64,000 nucleotides of DNA from Cryptomeria japonica. Taxonomy: Eukaryota; Streptophyta; Pinopsida; Cupressales; Cupressaceae. The notes under the pieces are model-generated. The model did no database searches. It had not been told where the DNA came from and saw only the letters and a program-made list of their open reading frames with translations. Shown piece by piece: positions 1 through 11,454 of this stretch; position 1 is the stretch's first letter, and each line of letters opens with the position of its first letter. The DNA lies in assembly GCF_030272615.1 (NCBI RefSeq), contig NC_081415.1:266667425-266731424 (forward strand), in the 5' to 3' direction. Both the position numbers and the translations under genes were made by a program.

Positions 1-403
1 TGATGCTCTGGTCTTTAGGGACAAGAGTACCTAGCATCTTGGTCCTCCAAATCAAGACCCATTTTTGGGCCCCTTAATAGTCACATCATTTTAGTTGGGA
101 CCTAGATCCCATGTCAGCTCATGTCAAAAAATTAAGTTGTTTTTTTACAAGTTTAAAAAGAGGTCTACCCCTCTCATTTTGATATACAATTTGAATCTGG
201 CAATCGTATTCAATCAATCATTCAAGTGAGCAAGCAACCAGTCTTCTTTCAAGCATTGGAGTAGAAGTGAGGTCAATTTTCAAGCATTGGAGTTGGAATT
301 CATGTTATATGTTTATGAAGACTTCATGAAACCCTAATTCCTTGTGGAGACAAACAAAACTCCATTAAGAGGTACCTCATTTGTGTTTTAGTCATTATTC
401 AAC
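1..403. other. Left flank of copia A; no gene seen
   Basis: AT-rich sequence with no coding potential. It contains phrases such as GGTCTTTAGGGACAAG and CATCTTGGTCC that echo the ggaccaagg motifs inside the gypsy LTRs near 16013 and 51850, so it may be the inside of an old LTR. The last five bases (399-403, TCAAC) are the left target-site duplication of copia A. Removing A joins this stretch to 7437 onward. Confidence 0.5.
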
Positions 404-1631
404 TGTTAGGATAACCAGTGAATAACTGAGAGGGGGGGTGAATCAATTGTTGACAAATTATATCAATTAGAACCACTTAACAACCTTTAACCTGATCACA
501 TAAATATTAAGTACTAGAATAGAAGAACCAGATACCAGTAAGCAATAAAATAGATAATCAACACAATGCAACCATACCACATAACACCATGATTTATACA
601 TGGAAAACTTGGAAAGGGAAAAACCATGGTGGGAAGCCTACCCATAGTCAGATGATACTTCTCTAGAAAGTATGTGATACAATGACGGGCATGTACATGT
701 AGAAAGGCACACTTCCTAGAGCGTACTGCTCATTACAAAGGAGTCTCAATGACTACAGAGAGGTTATAACCACCTCAAGATAAATGGACAACAATATAGA
801 ATAATGAACTGCCAGAGATAGCATCTACCATGCCTCATTACAGTCCAAGTTAAGCTCAATACTAGAGGTCTTTGACCTCTTCCTTAATCCCAATTCGATC
901 ACCTATGATCGACAAAAACTCCTTCGCATATGATATTACATTCCACAACCAGGATACATTATTTACATTGAGATCTTACATCAATTTTTACCAACCCTAA
1001 GGCCTAAACCAATTAGGTTGGCCACCTAAAAGATATTACAACAAGATCATTACATATATCCATATTATAATGATATGCCATGTCGGCTTAAGACCAAAAC
1101 AACAATAACCAATCCATAAATCATCCCGGTAACATGTAGAGAACACATTAACATGATACCAATCCATAACCTAGATAGGTACCAGACCTAATTTGGGTCC
1201 ACCACACTGAAACAATGTCTTCGCTCAGTTGAAGCATGATCAAAGAACATATTCAACATCCTAAAATCCATCTAGAATCCGCACCAACACCACTTATGCA
1301 TCCTGTCAAGATTTCTCAGTGAAAGCTTTGCTGGTTAAACCTTAAACCCATGTTGGTAAGGGTTTACAAGAGTGTATGATAGCATCTAATTACCAAGTCA
1401 ATACCAACTAACCAAAACATGCTCCAGAAGTATGTAACACATAAAATCAAACATACTTCATTGATCCAAACATGTCGGAAGTGTCCAATAGATAGTCTCT
1501 TCTGCCAGTAACACTAGATCTTCTACCAATAACCAAAACCTGTCTATCGGTAACCAACCATAACAACTAGTGTTGACATCAATGAAAAAATGTCAATGCA
1601 ACACATAATCAATACATCCATAATGCCAATA
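404..1631 (-). repeat. Copia A 3' LTR (left in window)
   Basis: 1228-bp LTR that pairs with 6235-7431. Shared blocks include the GA-rich box near 428-445, a CATGGAAAA-type stretch near 600, and the terminal AATGCCAA. The last base pair is mutated (AATGCCAATA where the partner has AATGCCAACA). Short ORFs inside it are chance. Confidence 0.93.
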
Positions 1632-1643
1632 ATAGCCCCCTTT
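1632..1643 (-). promoter_or_regulatory. Copia A polypurine tract
   Basis: On the minus strand this reads AAAGGGGGCTAT immediately before the 3' LTR. That is the expected place and composition for the plus-strand DNA primer. It lies between the two arms of an inverted repeat (AATGCCAA / TTGGCATT); see findings. Confidence 0.8.
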
Positions 1644-1976
1644 GGCATTGATGGCAACACTAGATGTGAAAAACATCTAAGTACCAAGAAATACCAAACA
1701 AGTCTCCCCCTGTGGAAGACAACCAACAATCTCTTGAATATCAATAACTCTCCCCCTGTGAATGATATCTCTGTAAAGTTCTAAATTTATTTTTCACATC
1801 ACTATCTCTCCCCCTTTGACATCACTACTAGAAATATAACAAAAATATCAAAGCAAGAATGTAAACCTTTGAATCTCAAAGCTGACTACTCCCCCAGAGT
1901 AGTAGCACCACTCATTAGTGCCGGAATGAATAATATCTCTAATAATGCATGTCAGACTGATGAAAAAATGCATCAA

Positions 1977-4900
1977 TCAAGTCTCTATCAGAGGGGTAGA
2001 AACCCCTAACCTGTCTCTCAAATACTCAAATGATTCCTTAGATAGTGGTTTAGTGAATATATCTAAAATCTGCTCTTTAGTGTTCACATAAACCAATTTG
2101 ACTTCCTTTTCTTCTACCTCATCCTTTAGAAAGTTATACTTTATTGATATATGCTTAGTCGTAGAGTGAAATATTGGATTCTTAGACATGTCAATAGTTG
2201 TAGAGTTATCATAGTAGATAACTATCGGTTCACTACAATTTACCTTGATATCCTTCAACATTTGCTTCATTCACAAGACTTGAGTGCAATTAGTTGCTGA
2301 TGTAATATACTCAACTTCTGCAGTAGATAAAGAAATGCATGACTATTTTTTGCTGATCCATGAAACTAGTTTCTTTCTGAGAAAGAAAGCTCCACTAGAA
2401 GTGCTCTTCCTATCATCATTATCTCTTGCCCAATCTGAATCAGTATATGCACATAAAGTGAAATCATCACTTCTAGAATACCATAAGCCATATTCTGTTG
2501 TTCTTTGCAAATACTGGAATATCCTCTTTACTCCACATTCATGAGTTTCTTTAGGATTACTTTGATATCTTGAAATAGTACTTACTACATTCATAATATC
2601 CGGTCCAGTCTGAGTTAGATATAACAAACCACCAATCATAGACTAATACTTTGTCAAATTTACTAGTGTAGATGTATCTTTGATAGATAATTTCTCACTT
2701 GCCACCATAGGAGTACTTACCAGTTTGGAATTATCCATACCAAACTTCTTCAACAATTCCCTCAGATACTTAGTTTGACAGATAAAAATGCCTTTGTTAG
2801 TTTGAATAATCTGCAAACCTAAGAAAAATCTCATCTCACCAATCATGGGCATTTCAAATTCATTCTTCATATTATTAGAAAATTCCATGCACAATTTATG
2901 TTCTCCTCCAAAAATGATATCATCTACAAATACTTCAATAATCAGAATATCATCATTAGTGATCTTATAATATAGATTATTATTAGCACTGCCTTTAGTA
3001 AAACCAATCTTCAAAATATATTTATCCAACCTTGCATACCAATCTCTAGGAGCTTGTTTAAATCCATATAAAGCTTTCTTCAATTTGCAAATCATATCTT
3101 TATCATCTGTCGGTGAAAATCCATCAAGTTTCTCAATGTATAATTCTTCCTTAAGTTCACCATTCAAAAATTTACATTTAACGTCCATTTGATAAACCTT
3201 ATAGTTCTTATAAGCTGCATAGGCAAGAAATAGTCTAATAGCTTCAATTCTAGCTACAAGTGCAAATGTCTTACCATAATCAATTCCTTCCATTTGAGAA
3301 TATCCTTTACAAACTAATCTAGCCTTGTTTCTTACAACTTGACCATCCTCATTCAGTTTATTCCTAAAAACCTATTTAGTTCCAATAACATTCTTATTTT
3401 TAGGCCGGGGAACTAAAGTCCAAGTCTCATTCTTTTCTATCTGATCTAATTCATCTTCCATGGCCTTTAACCAATGTTTATCCTTACAAGCTTCAATAAC
3501 AAATGCTAGTTCAATTTGAGAAATAAGACACACCTCTTCATTTTCCAGTCTTCTTCTTGTCATAACTCCCTTGTTCCTATCTCCAATGATTTGATCTTTA
3601 GAATTATTTAATCTTACATACCTTGGTATCTTCTAAACTTCAGGTTCATTGCTTTGATCATCAGTCATAGTTGAATTTTCTGATTGTACTGGTGTAACTG
3701 TCTCAGTTTGTTGTATCAGTTGAGGTATTGTTGGTTCAGTTGTGATCATTTCCACTACTAGTTCCTTGTCATATGATATAGATTGATTTATGTATTGCTT
3801 ATCCACTTTCACATTAGCGCTCTCCACAATTTTCTGCAATCTTTTGTTAGAATATCTATATGCTTTGCTTTGAATTGAATAACCAAGAAATATTCCTTCA
3901 TCACATCTAGGATGAAATTTCCCAATTGAATCATCCCTTTTGATATAGCATTTACTTCCATTTTTTTTGAAATATTTAGTAGTAGGTGTATGTCCAAACC
4001 ATAATTCATAAGGGGTCTTACCGGTTTCACCCTTGATGTGAACTCCGTTGAATGTGTAGATTGTTGTACTCACTGCTTCTCTCCAGTAGATGTGAGGCAA
4101 TTTGGCTTCCATCATCATAGATCTTGCTGCATCCAAAAATGGTTCTATTCTTTCTTTCCAATACTCCATTCTACTGAGGAGTTCGAGGTGTAGATAATTG
4201 TCTCCTAATGCCATTTGTCTCACAATAATTGTTAAATTCATGAGAAGTGAACTCACTGCCTTGATCCGATCTTAGAGATTTAATTTTCAATCTAGTTTCT
4301 ATTTCAACCTTTGTTTTAAAGATCTTGAACTTCTCAAAAGCTTCAGAATTCTCCCTTAGAAAAGTCACCCACATCATTCTAGAATAATCATCAATTATTA
4401 GCATGAAATACCTATCACCTTGAAAGAAGAGTCCTTGTTGGACCACATAAGTCAGTGTGAATCAAATCAAGCACATCATTATATTTATCATGTATGCTCT
4501 TAAAAGAAGTTCTAACTTGCTTTCCCAATTGACATTCCTTACATACCGGATTATGAGGCTTCATAATCTTAGGTACATCTCTAACTACCTTTGTTGAACT
4601 GATCTTAACAATACAATCAAAATTAACATGACACAACCTTTTATGCCATAACCAACTCTCATCAATCTGAGCAATCAAACATGTCTTATTACCAGTATTC
4701 AAGTGAAAGATATTACCTCCAGTCTAAGTATCGATTGCAATTTCCAAACCAGTTTTGTTAATGACTTTGCATTTTCTATCTTTAAACTGAAGTTGGAAAC
4801 CCTTGTACACCAATTGACCAACACTCAAAAGATTATGCTTTAAACCTTCTACATAATAGACATTATCGGTATTATGCTTACCATCCAGAGAAATAATACC

Positions 4901-5230
4901 TCTACCTTTGATCATACATGCTTTTTCATCTCCAAATCTGACTTGACCGCCATTGTATTCTTGCAGGGACAAAAAATTTCTTTTATCTCCAGTCATATGA
5001 TGTGAGCATCCACTATCAATTACCCATTCATCCGTATCTTCAACTTTTACTACCAGGACCTTTTCTTCATTTAAGATAGCCGGTTCTGGTTCATCTTCCT
5101 TCAAAGCATAGAACACCCATTCCTTTCCATTGTCAGATCCACTAGCAGAGTTTGTTGTCGATTCATCCTCAGAGTCATCACTTACTCCTTTCTCATCCAC
5201 TATGTAGCAATTTTTACTTTTCTTGAATCT
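1977..5230 (-). pseudogene. Copia A pol: protease-integrase-RT-RNase H, broken
   Basis: Would process the polyprotein, integrate the element DNA and copy its RNA. In element order I see the protease motif DSGCSHHMTG (about 5017), the pre-integrase zinc region (WHKRLCHVNFD, CKECQLGK; 4660-4510), the integrase core residues IIDDYSRMMW and RSDQGSEFTS (4400-4230), the C-terminal integrase region with GIFLGYS (about 3890), the RT motifs [13 protein letters not shown] and FVDDIIFGG (3200-2900), and RNase H motifs YTDSDWARD, YYDNSTTID and DIFTKPLS (2430-2050). Frames shift near 4440 and 4180. From 4256 down to 1977 one frame holds with several stops, two of them TAG at positions that are Gln in the family (4171-4173 and 2343-2345). 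Length and domain order are normal for Ty1/copia. No function is expected. Confidence 0.92.
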
Positions 5231-6176
5231 ATAACTATTCTGATTAGGCTTAAATGTTTTTTTAACTCTCTCTTCAAATCTTGCATTCCTTTCAGGACAT
5301 CTAGATGCAAAATGACCAATCTTATTACATGCAAAATATTTAAAAGGTTCTTTTCCTTCATACTTACTTCATGTCGGTCCTTTAGGTACTCTTCTAGCAA
5401 ATAAGGCTTCGAGTTGCTCAAATTCTTCATCTTCTTTCCTCATATCTTCCAATTCTTTTGCATATAGGGCTTTCCAATCACTTTTGCGGGTAGATGATGA
5501 TGAATGAAAATCAGGTTCAGACTTTGCAGCTCCAGAAGATCCAAATTCTTCAAGTTCAAAAGCAGATAATTTCCCAATTAGAATGTCTTTGTTAACTGAA
5601 GTGTTTGCCATTTTTCTTAGCTCATTAATTGCAATTGCCTTCATCTTATAAGCCAGTGGAAGGGCTCCCAATACTTTGGAAACTATTTCATCTTCACTCA
5701 GAGATCCTCCACAATATTGAATTTCCATAACAATCTCATTTACTCTTTCCATAAACACAACAATTCTTTCATTATCTTCCATCTTCAAGTTTTCATATAT
5801 TACCCGGTAACCATTAGGTTTAGCAATTTTGATAGTAGGATCACCTTCATTCAGAGTTTTCAATTTATCCCACATAACCTTTGCCAATGATTTATCAGTC
5901 AATCCCATGATTTGTTGATCAGTAAGTGCACACAAGAGGGCTTCTCTATCTCTGCAATCATTTTTAATATTCTTGTCCAGGTCTGTAGGAGTAGGATTAT
6001 CAGATGTCGAATCATAAGCTGTATATCCTTTCTCATTGATCTCCCAAATATACTTGACAAGGCATCTAATATGAGTCTCCATTCGAATTTTTCATATCCC
6101 ATAATTTGTTCCATCAATCTTAGGGATTTCTCTTTTGAAAAATAGTTGCTGGTGGATTTGAAGTCTTAGCTGCCAT
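5231..6176 (-). pseudogene. Copia A gag with zinc knuckle, broken
   Basis: Capsid/nucleocapsid part of the copia polyprotein. The likely start is the ATG at 6176 (MAAKTSNPP), just inside the primer site. The next block carries the family signature DGTNYGIWK followed by MRMETHIRC-like residues and a long helical gag domain (6082-5480). A basic, acidic-tailed linker and one CCHC-type knuckle (ACNKIGHFASRC, about 5330) follow, in which the first Cys appears as Tyr (KYFACNK). A frameshift separates the start from the gag body near 6115. An in-frame TGA at 5369-5371 stands where CGA (Arg) would fit. Beyond that stop the same frame runs into the protease, as expected for a single copia polyprotein. 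Confidence 0.88.
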
Positions 6177-6220
6177 AGGATCTACCTCAAGTGGTTAAGC
6201 TTCTGTAAAAGAGGACCAAA

Positions 6221-6232
6221 GCTCTGATACCA
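6221..6232 (-). promoter_or_regulatory. Copia A primer-binding site (tRNA-iMet type)
   Basis: Minus strand reads TGGTATCAGAGC, the usual plant copia site complementary to the 3' end of initiator methionine tRNA. It begins two bases (AT) after the 5' LTR end. The same site and spacing recur in element B and, with two changes, in C. Confidence 0.93.
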
Positions 6233-6234
6233 AT

Positions 6235-7431
6235 TTTTAGGATAACCAATGAGCAACTGAGAGGGGGGGGTGAATCCATTCTTGATAGGTTATATCAACT
6301 AAACCACTTAACAACCTTTAACCGAATCACATAAACATTAAGTATCAGAATAGTAGAACCAGATACTGGTAAGCAATAAAAATTAACAATAAAATAAATA
6401 TTCAACACAATGAAACCATACCACATAACACCATGATTTGTATGTGGAAAACCCGAAAAGGGAAAATATCACAGTGGAAGCCTACCCACAGTTAGATGAT
6501 ACTTCTATAGAAAGTATGTGATACAATGAGGGGCCTGCACATGCAAGAAGGCACACTTCCTAGAGTGTACTACTCATTACAAAGGAGTCTCATTGACTAC
6601 AAAGAGGTTATAACCACAAGATAAATGGATAGCAATCCAGAATAATGAACTACCAGAGATAACATCTACCATGCCTGATTATAGTCCCGGTTAAGCTCAA
6701 TATTGGAGGCCTTTGACCTCTTCCTTAATCCCAATTCGATCACCTATGATCGACAAAAACTCCTTCGCATATGATATTACCAATGAGATCTTACATCAAT
6801 TTATACCAACCCTAAGGCCTAAACCAATTAGGTCGGCACCTAAAAGATATTACAATAAGATCATTACATATATCCATATTACAATGATATGCCATGTCGG
6901 CTTAAGACCAAAACAACAATAACCAATCCATAAATCACCCCGATAACGTGTAGAGAACATGTTAACATGATACCGGTCCATAACCTAGATAGATACCGGA
7001 CCTAATCTGGGTCCACCACGTCAAAACAATGTCTTCACTTAGTTGAAGCATGATCAAAGAACATCTTCAACATCCTGAAATCCATCTAGAAGTTGCACCA
7101 ACACCACTTATGCATCCTATCAATATTTCTCAGTGAAAGCTCTGTCGGTTAAACCTTAAACCCATGTTGGAAAGGGTTTACAAGAGTGTATGGTAGCATC
7201 CGATTACCAAGTCAATACCAACTGACCAAAACATTCTCCAGAAGCATGTAACACATAAAAGAAAACATACTTCATTGATCCAAACATGCCAGAAGTGTCC
7301 AACATATAGTCTCTTCTGCCAATAACACTAGATCTTCTACCAGTAACCAAAACTTGTCTTTCGATAACCAACCTTAACAGCTAGTGTTGACATCAATGCA
7401 ACAAATAATCAATTCACCTGTAATGCCAACA
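6235..7431 (-). repeat. Copia A 5' LTR (right in window)
   Basis: 1197-bp partner of 404-1631. It starts TTTTAGGATAACC (partner TGTTAGGATAACC) and ends AATGCCAACA, followed by the TCAAC duplication. The GA-rich U5 box is at 6259-6276. Confidence 0.93.
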
Positions 7432-7486
7432 TCAACATCTCCCTAAAAAAGAGAACATTTCCATTACTGCAATTCAATTATATTTC

Positions 7487-8014
7487 ATGGTTAGTTCCCA
7501 AACCAGGGTTTAACCTAAGGCAAGCCCCTATTCCCAACCTATTTCCCTTCTCTAGTATATGCAAGAATAGGTACAAAGTTATGATTTTTAGAATTGTCTT
7601 TATTTATAGTGACGAACATATTCCCCTTTGGATAGATAAAAGTGTGGAGGACTGATGCGAAGAGCATACCAGTCCTGATATTTTAGTAACTCCTTCTGGG
7701 AACAAATCCGAATACACTTACATTCATTAGATCTAGGTTTGTGGATCGATCCGACAACCATAGCTCATTATTCATGTGTTATTACTTCAATTCTGACACA
7801 TTTACCCTAGTTCCAACATTTTACAATTCAACTTAAAAGAGGGAAAACAATTCAAATCCAGTAAGTGCAATAGAATTCTCAACCCTTTCCTTTCATATTT
7901 GTGGCTATATCTATCAAGTTTACCCCTCTTTAATGTAATGGTCGGGCTAAGTCTAAATATTAGTGGTTTTCATATATCTAATTATGGAAACCCTAATTTT
8001 CTTTCACCATTACA
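7487..8014 (+). repeat. Left LTR of gypsy relic, shortened
   Basis: About 0.53 kb, ending CCATTACA at 8014. It matches the start and the last roughly 450 bp of the right LTR but lacks about 1.6 kb found there between CCCTTC (near 11512) and TCTAGTGTTTGC (near 13151). The left junction reads CCCTTCTCTAGT, as expected for a deletion between short TTC repeats. The start is approximate. Confidence 0.65.
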
Positions 8015-8535
8015 TTTTGGTAAACTCGACTCCTTACACTTTTAATTTTGATTTATGTTCTTAGATCTAAGTGTTTATGCATTTTAAATTCAAATTTACA
8101 TTTACAAGTTTAATTTTTATTGAATTTAAAAAATTTAGAGGTTAAATTCACAAAACCCCTAATTTTTAATTCTAAAATTAAGCTTGTGAGTTGTCTAATT
8201 TGGATTAATTATTTCAGATTTAATTATTCATTTAATTTAAAATTCAATTTTTTCCTCCTAGACCTCATTTTCAAATTGAACTAAATAAATTTAGTGGCTG
8301 AATTTACAAAAACCCTAATTTATAATTCTAAAATTTTATTATGGGTTGTATAATTTTTCAAATTAATTTTTAGATATGATCTTTATGAATGCTATGCTAT
8401 GATCTAGATGTATTTTTCTTTCAAATTCACAAATCAAATTGCTTAATTAACTGGTTAATCAATCAGTTTCACAAAATTTTGCATTGCTTAATCACTTAAT
8501 CAGTTTTTCAATTTTCAAATTCAAATTTCTCTCCT

Positions 8536-9905
8536 TTGTGCATGATTTTTACTACCATTAGTCTTATCTATAATATTCCTGTAAGAATAATTTGTATAAT
8601 TAAGGCTTCCGAAGGTTTAATTACTAAGGGCATGGAGCTTAATTTGGATACCTTGTTTCATGAGAATGTTGGAGGATCTTCTATTCCAACAATTGATGTC
8701 ATTTATCCCTATTCTTTACATAATTATCATGATGAGGGTGAATCACTAACTAGGGTTTCCATTGACCAATTAGAAAAGATTGACAATGAATTTGAAAATA
8801 TTCAACAATGGATGAGTCAACAATACTCTAAAAGTGAGGCTATCACATTGATTGAAGGATGAAAAATAATGGTTCAAAGCGATAAAGTTGCTGTTGATTT
8901 TCTGCATGACCTTTCTCATATTGTTGACACTAATATCATGCCTATGATTTTTTTTTTTGAAGCTCTTGGTTACTCTCAAGTGCCTAGTCAGGTTAATCAT
9001 TCTATTCATATGGCTACATCTATGCCTAGTGTGCCTACTTCCGCATCCAACATCGTGGCTACTTCCACACAAAATGTTAACCCTACACATGTTACTCAAG
9101 GGGGAAAATTTTCTAATCAAAACTCTTTCATACCTCCTTTTGCGAGTCTTCCATTTATAACCCAATCATCTCCCATACCTACCTATCATAGTGTTCCACC
9201 TCCTTATTCTCAACCTCATCCTTCATACAATAATATTACTCCTCAATCCCAATCCAACATGTCTAATATCAACCCATCCACTCAAGCAACCATTAATAGC
9301 CTAGCTCAAACTGTGTCATCCTTACAACAACAAATAGATTTCATGAACCAATCAAAGTTTAATGTGCCCACATTTGATGTACTGAGCCCATTATCTGATG
9401 ATATTGGTCATGTTGTCCCTCTTAAACATGTGGAAGTCCCTTAATTGGAGATTTATAATGGAAAAGGTGATCCCTTAACTCATGTGAAAATATTTCAAAC
9501 TTTGTATAGTGATTTTTCTTGTGATCAAAGACTTTTGACTAAATTGTTTACTAGAATATTTAGGGATAAACTTTGCAATGGTATTGTTCTTTATCTCCTT
9601 ATTATATTACATCATTTCAACAATTGACTAATACTTTCATTCAACAATTTCACAATAATACTAGTCCTAAGATTACTTTGACTAATTTGATTCATTGTAA
9701 GCAAAGTGTTAAAGAAAAAGTGACTGATTTTATTAATAGATATAAACATTTGTATTCTCAAATTTTTTATCCTATGCCTAATCATGATGCTCAAAGAATT
9801 TTTATTTATAACTTTGAAAATACATTAGGGATAAGCTTCTCTTTTATGAGTTTACTTCCTTTACACAGTTGTGTGCAGTGCTTCATTTCTGTCATCTTCA
9901 AGTGA
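8536..9905 (+). pseudogene. Ty3/gypsy gag, broken
   Basis: One reading frame runs from about 8536 to 9600 through stops at 8860 and 9442. It then shifts by one near 9580 and continues to 9905. The N-terminal third is Asn/acidic. The middle (9000-9440) is a Pro/Ser/Gln-rich linker with a short coiled-coil-like QTVSSLQQQI. The C-terminal block begins YNGKGDPLTHVKIF and continues through WYCSLSPYYITSF, TFIQQFHNN and KQSVKEKVTDFINRYKHL, which is the plant retrotransposon gag domain (Pfam Retrotrans_gag type). There is no intact start-to-end ORF. Spacing fits a 5' gag directly downstream of the left LTR. Confidence 0.82.
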
Positions 9906-10309
9906 GTCAATTTGAACAATCACCTTCAATGGCTTCGGTTGATAAAAATGAAATTACTCAACAACCTTTTGTGAAGTTTAAATTGACAAGAGATTAATCA
10001 AGTTCAATGACAACAATAATACTCAAGTAGTAGCTCAACAACAAGTGTGCCTCCTTTATTCAAGTATTTTATATAATTTACTCCTCTTTCTGAATCTTTG
10101 TATAGAATTATGACACAATTGTTGAACAAGAATGTGTTGAAACTTCCTCCCATAAATCCAATTGACACATCCAAACCTTTTCCACCTTATCATGATTCCA
10201 AATATTTTTTTCAACATCATCGTCAACCCAGTCATGACATTGAGAAGTGTTATTCCTTAAGGAGTAACATTTAAGACCTTATTGATAACAATACCATTCT
10301 ATAACTAGT

Positions 10310-10975
10310 GTGAATGACAAGGGAAATAAATATGTAGCTACTCCAAATAAAAACCTCCAAATATTTACTAATCCTTTGCCTTCCCATTCTCCTAATGTGG
10401 TTGAGTGTGAGCATCTTTCATTTTATCCCAATGACCTTGGCCTCGAGTCTAATAATGTGGTGAATCTTATTGATAAACTCGCACCTCCTAAGGACCTATG
10501 CATTACCTTTGATCTTAGTGATACTATTGAAGCACCTGATGTCCCACTATATATCACTGTGAAGATCAAAGACATACTTTCATGAGGGGTGCTCATTGAT
10601 CCAACATGTATGGTGAATGCGATTGCCAAAGAATATCTTTATACTCTACAATTGCATCAAGTAATATATGATAAATCTGATTTTGTGATTAAGATCTTTG
10701 ATGATTTCTCTTCTCCTAATATTGGTTCTATTACTCTTCTTGTTGAGGTTGGTACTAAATGCTTAGATGTCATTTTTGCTATCATTACTATATCAGTTCA
10801 ATTTCTATGAAGTTGGTACACCCTTGGTTCTCTTCCATGAAAGTGATCCCTTCTACTGTTCATAAGTGTTTAAAATTCCCTCATAATGATAAAATCATAA
10901 CAATAGAATATACCAACCCATGGTGAGGCATGGAGATTTTAATCTTGATTACTTTTGGCCTAAATAATTTGAGCC
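10310..10975 (+). pseudogene. Gypsy linker and aspartic-protease-like remnant
   Basis: Follows the gag in the same direction. A first segment (10310-10582) is acidic and ends KIKDILS, then a TGA. The next segment begins GVLIDPTCMVNAIAKEYLY and continues through YDKSDFVIKIFDDFSSP and GSITLLVEVGTKCLDV. This resembles the retropepsin-like domain of plant gypsy polyproteins, where the active-site Asp lies in a V-L-I-D-x-G stretch. Here the residue after the Asp is Pro (LIDPTC), so the catalytic triad is not a typical D-T/S-G. The frame decays after 10810. No RT follows. Confidence 0.65.
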
Positions 10976-11454
10976 TCTTAAGCCTCATAGTTATGCTCCT
11001 TTTCAATCTTATCAAAAGTGGAAGAATGATATGATCATATCCTTGAGTAAGCCTAGGGATCCTAGACCTATTCCTCCTCCTCATGATTGACTTGGTCTCC
11101 TTCCTATACCTTCTATTCCTCCCTTATACAATATGGTTCTACCTCCTACATCTTACAAAGGAAAGCGCTCAACATCTCCTATCTTTTAACCTAGTACACC
11201 TTCTCATATTCCTCCTTCTTTAAAGGAAGAGAAGAAACCTATATCTATTGATCCTAAACCTTCACAACCCTTGGCTAATATTAAAAGAAACCATTATGCA
11301 TGAGAATACTTATGGAGACATTATTCTAAGGCTTGTGAACTTGCTTCTTGACCTATTTCCTCCTTGAAGAATCCAAATTTTGTCATGATCCCATTTGTCC
11401 ATCCTTCACCTAATCCCAGGAGGAAGTTGAACCTAAATATTTAAGATTAAATAT
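10976..11454 (+). other. Gypsy internal remnant, no clear gene
   Basis: Still has a Pro/Ser-rich, coding-like composition (for example PPPHD-, PSIPPLYN- and PSTPSHIPPS-like runs in broken frames around 11080-11220), but no RT, RNase H or integrase motif. It probably is the gag-pol linker just before the right LTR. Confidence 0.5.

Larger units (their letters stand above)
404..7431 (-). mobile_element. Copia A: complete Ty1/copia LTR retrotransposon, decayed
   Basis: Full-length 7028-bp element on the minus strand. A 5-bp target duplication TCAAC flanks it exactly (399-403 and 7432-7436). LTRs lie at 404-1631 and 6235-7431. A tRNA-iMet-type primer site abuts the right LTR, and a polypurine tract abuts the left LTR. 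Internal order in element direction is gag, zinc knuckle, protease, integrase, reverse transcriptase, RNase H, which is the Ty1/copia order. LTR ends read TGTTAGG at the left and AATGCCAACA at the right; single changes in the other copies (TTTTAGG, AATGCCAATA) are decay. The coding part has at least three frameshifts and many stops, so the copy is dead. Confidence 0.95.
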